Shown here: in pieces, positions 61,167-64,000 of the stretch | How positions within the stretch are numbered: the first letter of the stretch is position 1 | Layout of the letters: each line of letters begins with the position of its first letter | Assembly (NCBI RefSeq): GCF_000719095.1 | Contig: NZ_JOEH01000021.1 | Coordinates: 1 to 64,000 of the forward strand | DNA from: Streptacidiphilus jeojiense | GTDB taxonomy: Bacteria; Actinomycetota; Actinomycetes; Streptomycetales; Streptomycetaceae | DNA: 64,000 bases | Direction of reading: 5' to 3' | The notes under the pieces: model-generated | Seen by the model: only the letters and a program-made list of their open reading frames with translations | The model's database searches: none | Told to the model about the DNA's origin: nothing | Position numbers and translations under genes: made by a program

Positions 61167-62204
61167 CTACAGCGTGCCGGTCTGCTGGGCGCCGGTGGCG
61201 CTGGCGGCCAGCCACTGGGACCAGCTGAGGTTGAAGGAGGCGTAGCCGTTGTCGGCGGCGGCCTTGCCGCGGGGGGAGCCGGTGATGGTGATCGGGTCGC
61301 CCTGCTTGACGTAGTTGTAGAACCACTCGGCGTTGGTCAGCGAGAGGTGCACGCAGCCGTGCGAGCCGACGCTGTGGCCCGGCTGGGGGTCGCCGGTGGA
61401 GTAGTGCACGTAGGTGCCGGAGTCGGTGAGGTGCACGTCCCAGGGCAGGGTCAGGTCGTAGTAGTCGGGGCTGGACTTGTCACAGCTGATGCCGACGCTG
61501 CAGGAGGTCATCCGCACCTCCTTCGACTTGTCGATCACGGCCATGGTGCCGTCCCAGGAGGGCCAGACCGCGCTGCCGGCGTCGATGGGCATGGTGCGGA
61601 CGACCTTGCCGGCGTTGCTGACCGTCATCGAGTGGCCGGTGACCGAGACCGTGGTCTCGACGTCGCTACCGATGGTGAAGGTGTGCTGGTAGGAGTGGGT
61701 GCCGTAGTCGCCGTTGCCGTCGCCCACGTCGGTGAGGTCGGCGGTGACCGAGACCTTGGTTCCCGACTTCCAGTAGTTCTGCGGCCGCCAGTCCACCCGC
61801 CGGCTGCTGAACCAGTGCCAGGCGCCGGTGGTCGGGACCGAGGCGGAGACGGTGAGGTGCTGCTCGATGGCCTTGCGGGCGGAGGTGGCGACGGCCTTGG
61901 TGAAGACGATCGAGATCGGCATCGCCACCCCGACGTTGGCGGTGTCGGCCGGGGTGATCGAGTCCAGCAGCATGGCCGGTCCGGCCGGGTGCGTCGGCGA
62001 CGGGCTGGCGCTGGGGGAGGCGCTGCTGCTGGTCCCGGCTCCGGCGCCGGTGCCGGCCCCGGCGCTCGCGCTGGTCCCGGGGGCCACGCTCACGTCCGAC
62101 GACCCCGCGCTCTTCGCCGTCGAGGTCGGGCCGCAGGCGCTCGCGCTCCCCAGCACCGCACCGGCCACCAGGGCTATCCCGATGGTGTTCATGATCCGCC
62201 GCAC
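61167..62204 (-). CDS. L,D-transpeptidase lipoprotein (YkuD)
   Basis: 345 residues. A lipoprotein signal ends at Cys24 (GSASAC), followed by a Ser/Ala/Gly/Pro spacer. An Ig-like Ldt domain comes next (about 80-190; ITPADTANVGVAMPISIVF), then the YkuD catalytic domain with the motif GSHGCVHLS, catalytic Cys at about 283. It forms 3-3 cross-links in peptidoglycan or attaches proteins to it, and as a lipoprotein is a client of Lgt (651-1643). GTG 62204 has GGAG 7 bases upstream. Confidence 0.9.
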   Translation of the reverse strand: MRRIMNTIGIALVAGAVLGSASACGPTSTAKSAGSSDVSVAPGTSASAGAGTGAGAGTSSSASPSASPSPTHPAGPAMLLDSITPADTANVGVAMPISIVFTKAVATSARKAIEQHLTVSASVPTTGAWHWFSSRRVDWRPQNYWKSGTKVSVTADLTDVGDGNGDYGTHSYQHTFTIGSDVETTVSVTGHSMTVSNAGKVVRTMPIDAGSAVWPSWDGTMAVIDKSKEVRMTSCSVGISCDKSSPDYYDLTLPWDVHLTDSGTYVHYSTGDPQPGHSVGSHGCVHLSLTNAEWFYNYVKQGDPITITGSPRGKAAADNGYASFNLSWSQWLAASATGAQQTGTL

Positions 62205-62311
62205 GTACTCGCTCCACTCACGTCATGGCATTTGGATATCCGAGTCCAAAGAGTCGGAACTCTACGCATGTGGTTGCAGAGGACACGTAAAGGCTGGGTA
62301 AAGATTCGGGC

Positions 62312-62872
62312 TCAGCGGGGTGTGGCCGCGTCCAGCAGCGCCTCGGCCGTGCTCCTGGCGAGTTCGGCGGCGGTGAGGTCGTGGTCCATCCGGGCCGAGA
62401 TGGAGGTGCCGTCGTAGAGCAGCATCAGGGTGCGCGCCAGCCGCTCGGGGTCCTCGGCGCCCGCCTCCCTGGACAGGTCGGTGAGCAGGCCGCGCACCCA
62501 GCCCCGGTACTCGGCGGTGGCCTCCTGGATCCCGCTGTCCGGACTCGCCTCGGCGCTGGCGTTGACGAAGGCGCAGCCGTGGTAGTTGGGGGCGGCGATG
62601 GAGTCGGCGAGCGCGTCGAAGACCGCGAGCAGCCGCGCCCGGGGGTCCTGGTGCTGCTCGACCTTGGCGGTGATCCGGCGCCGGCGCGACTCGTGGCGGT
62701 CGGCCAGGTAGGCGCGGATCAGCCCGTCCTTGCTGCCGTAGGTGTTGTAGAGGGTCGCCTTGGCCACACCGGCCCGCTCGATCACCCGGTCGATGCCGAC
62801 CGTGTGCACGCCCTCTTCGTAGAACAGTTCCGTGGCGGCGTTCAGGAGCCGCTCCCGTGCGGTGGTAGCCAT
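62312..62872 (-). CDS. TetR-family repressor (divergent from MFS)
   Basis: A 186-residue repressor. HTH: IDRVIERAGVAKATLYNTYG followed by SKDGLIRAYL. The C-terminal part with NYHGCAFVNASAE is typical of a TetR_C group near AcrR/YxaF types. It faces a divergent MFS gene across paired operators at 62887-62930. Confidence 0.9.
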   Translation of the reverse strand: MATTARERLLNAATELFYEEGVHTVGIDRVIERAGVAKATLYNTYGSKDGLIRAYLADRHESRRRRITAKVEQHQDPRARLLAVFDALADSIAAPNYHGCAFVNASAEASPDSGIQEATAEYRGWVRGLLTDLSREAGAEDPERLARTLMLLYDGTSISARMDHDLTAAELARSTAEALLDAATPR

Positions 62873-62886
62873 GCCTTGACTTTAAC

Positions 62887-62930
62887 AGACAGGTCTGTCT
62901 AGTGTAAGGGGCTACTAGACAGACCTGTCT
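62887..62930. promoter_or_regulatory. Paired TetR operators in the divergent promoter
   Basis: Site 1 (62887-62900) AGACAG-GT-CTGTCT and site 2 (62917-62930) AGACAG-AC-CTGTCT are each dyads, exact reverse complements of each other, with centres 30 bases apart (about three helical turns). Flanking bases extend the large dyad to 17 bp per arm. Confidence 0.8.
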
Positions 62931-62950
62931 GACTAATCTTGGGAGCACCC

Positions 62951-64000
62951 GTGACCTCGCACACCCGACGGTGGCACCTGCCGCGCGGCGTCGCCTTCTA
63001 CCTCCAGGCGTCGATCGTGGTCTCCTTCCTCGCCGCTTCCAGTGCCCCGACCCCGCTCTACGCCGTCTACCAGGGCGAATGGGGTTTCTCCCCGATCACC
63101 ACCACCGTGGTCTTCGGCGTCTACGCCCTCGCGGTGCTCGCCGCGCTGCTGGTCGTCGGCTCGCTGTCGGACCATGTCGGACGCCGTCCGGTGCTGCTGG
63201 CCGGCATCACCCTGCAGGCCGTCACCATGGTGGTGCTGACCACCGCGGGCGGAGTGCCCGAACTGCTGCTGGCCCGGGTGGTGCAGGGCCTGGCCACCGG
63301 ACTGGCCGTCGGCGCGGTCGGCGCCGGGATGCTGGACATCGACAAGGCCAAGGGCACCATCACCAACGCCGTGGCGCCGATGACCGGCACCGCCACCGGC
63401 TCCATCGCCTCCGGCCTGCTGGTGCAGTACCTGCCCTGGCCGGTGCACCTGGTCTACCTTGCCCTGCTCGGCGTCTTCCTGCTGCAGGGCGTGGGCGTGT
63501 GGCTGATGGCGGAGACCTCCGAGCCCAAGCCGGGTGCGCTGGCCTCGCTGCGGCCCCGGCTCGGCATCCCCAGGACCGCCGTGGGCCCGGTGCTGACCGC
63601 CGTGCCGGTGCTGGTGGCGGTGTGGGCGCTGGCCGGCTTCTACGGCTCGGTGGCGCCCGCCGTGGTCCGGGTGGTCGTCGGCTCGGACTCCTCGCTGCTC
63701 GGCGGCCTGGCCCTGTTCGTACTGGCCGGCAGCGGCGCGCTGACCGTGCTGCTGCTGCGCGACGCCCGGCCGCGGTTGGTGATGCTGCTCGGCATCGCCG
63801 CGCTGATCGTGGGCGTCGGCGGCACCCTGCTCTCGGTCGACCACCGCTCCACCGCCGGGTTCTTCCTGGCCACCGCGCTGGCCGGGGCCGGCTTCGGCGG
63901 CGGCTTCCAGGGCGCGATCAGGACTACCGTCCCGCTGGCCGCCCCGCACGAGCGGTCCGGCCTGCTGTCGACCCTCTACGTGGTGTCCTACCTGGCCATG
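62951..64000 (+). CDS. MFS transporter, cut by the window end
   Basis: The first 350 codons of a major facilitator. Motif A is GSLSDHVGRRPVLLAG after helix 2; LLLARVVQGLATGLAVGAVG is the helix-4 region and APMTGTATGSIASGLLVQYL matches motif C position. GTG 62951 follows GGGAGC. At least ten helices are present and the 3' end lies outside. Probably controlled by the adjacent TetR protein. Confidence 0.88.
   Translation, partial: MTSHTRRWHLPRGVAFYLQASIVVSFLAASSAPTPLYAVYQGEWGFSPITTTVVFGVYALAVLAALLVVGSLSDHVGRRPVLLAGITLQAVTMVVLTTAGGVPELLLARVVQGLATGLAVGAVGAGMLDIDKAKGTITNAVAPMTGTATGSIASGLLVQYLPWPVHLVYLALLGVFLLQGVGVWLMAETSEPKPGALASLRPRLGIPRTAVGPVLTAVPVLVAVWALAGFYGSVAPAVVRVVVGSDSSLLGGLALFVLAGSGALTVLLLRDARPRLVMLLGIAALIVGVGGTLLSVDHRSTAGFFLATALAGAGFGGGFQGAIRTTVPLAAPHERSGLLSTLYVVSYLAM

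Overview
The window is about 64 kb of high-GC actinobacterial DNA. Third codon positions are strongly G/C, many genes start at GTG, and most Shine-Dalgarno sites are GGAGG-like. The gene content (HrdB-like sigma factor, DUF5709, DUF3349, a SigB/SigF partner-switching cluster, Tat-exported glycosidases, an expansin-like protein with a CBM2) points to Streptomycetaceae (Streptomyces, Kitasatospora or Streptacidiphilus). I see no tRNA, rRNA, CRISPR array, insertion sequence or prophage; this looks like chromosome.

Layout. 0-13 kb: the end of a CBM2 protein, lgt, a secreted alginate-lyase-family protein, a DedA protein with an ArsR/SmtB metal sensor, a DMT-type membrane protein, a trypsin-like protease, a universal stress protein, a CDF transporter, a Tat-exported GH47 mannosidase, ApbE, NDH-2, and a HipA-like kinase coupled to a DUF3037 protein. 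13-23 kb: purB, an AI-2E-type membrane protein, an orphan terpene synthase, an S4 RNA-binding protein, an HrdB-like sigma factor with an internal deletion, a PiT phosphate-transport operon and a three-gene ABC-2 exporter. 23-28 kb: a GH71/GH99-like glycosidase with an F5/8C module, a small zinc-finger protein, a secreted PI-PLC-like enzyme and PoxB. 28-39 kb: the methylmalonyl-CoA mutase operon mutA-mutB-meaB, an MFS/TetR pair, an esterase and a CoA-disulfide-reductase-like flavoprotein. 39.5-48.4 kb: a stressosome and partner-switching island of nine minus-strand genes (anti-sigma kinase, RsbR, RsbS, RsbT, HATPase-PP2C, hybrid histidine kinase, REC-PP2C, STAS, second anti-sigma kinase) divergent from a SigB/SigF-family sigma gene. 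48.5-54.9 kb: a conserved hypothetical gene, DUF5709, succinate-semialdehyde dehydrogenase, and a CHASE3 histidine kinase with a lone receiver and a second REC-PP2C. 54.9-64 kb: a multi-domain GH87-like alpha-1,3-glucanase, an expansin-like protein with CBM2, proline iminopeptidase, an L,D-transpeptidase lipoprotein, and a divergent TetR/MFS pair cut by the window end.

How it fits together. Two themes stand out. First, sigma-factor control: the stressosome genes, two receiver-linked PP2C phosphatases, two RsbW-like kinases and a STAS antagonist all feed the kind of switch that frees a SigB-type factor. Both sides of the island have a promoter-like GCAT-N15-GGGTA(C/G) sequence, which suggests the sigma factor drives its own gene and its regulators. 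Second, attack on external polymers: alpha-mannosidase, GH71/99-like, GH87-like and alginate-lyase-family enzymes, PI-PLC, expansin and CBM2/F5/8C modules suggest degradation of fungal or plant walls. The single oddest gene is the HrdB-like sigma factor at 17.3-18.3 kb, which keeps regions 1.2-3.1 and the last helix of region 4.2 but lacks the roughly 68 residues between them.

Limits: all family calls come from reading motifs by eye. No search, alignment or structure prediction was run, and start sites were chosen from codon frame, ribosome-binding site and spacing.
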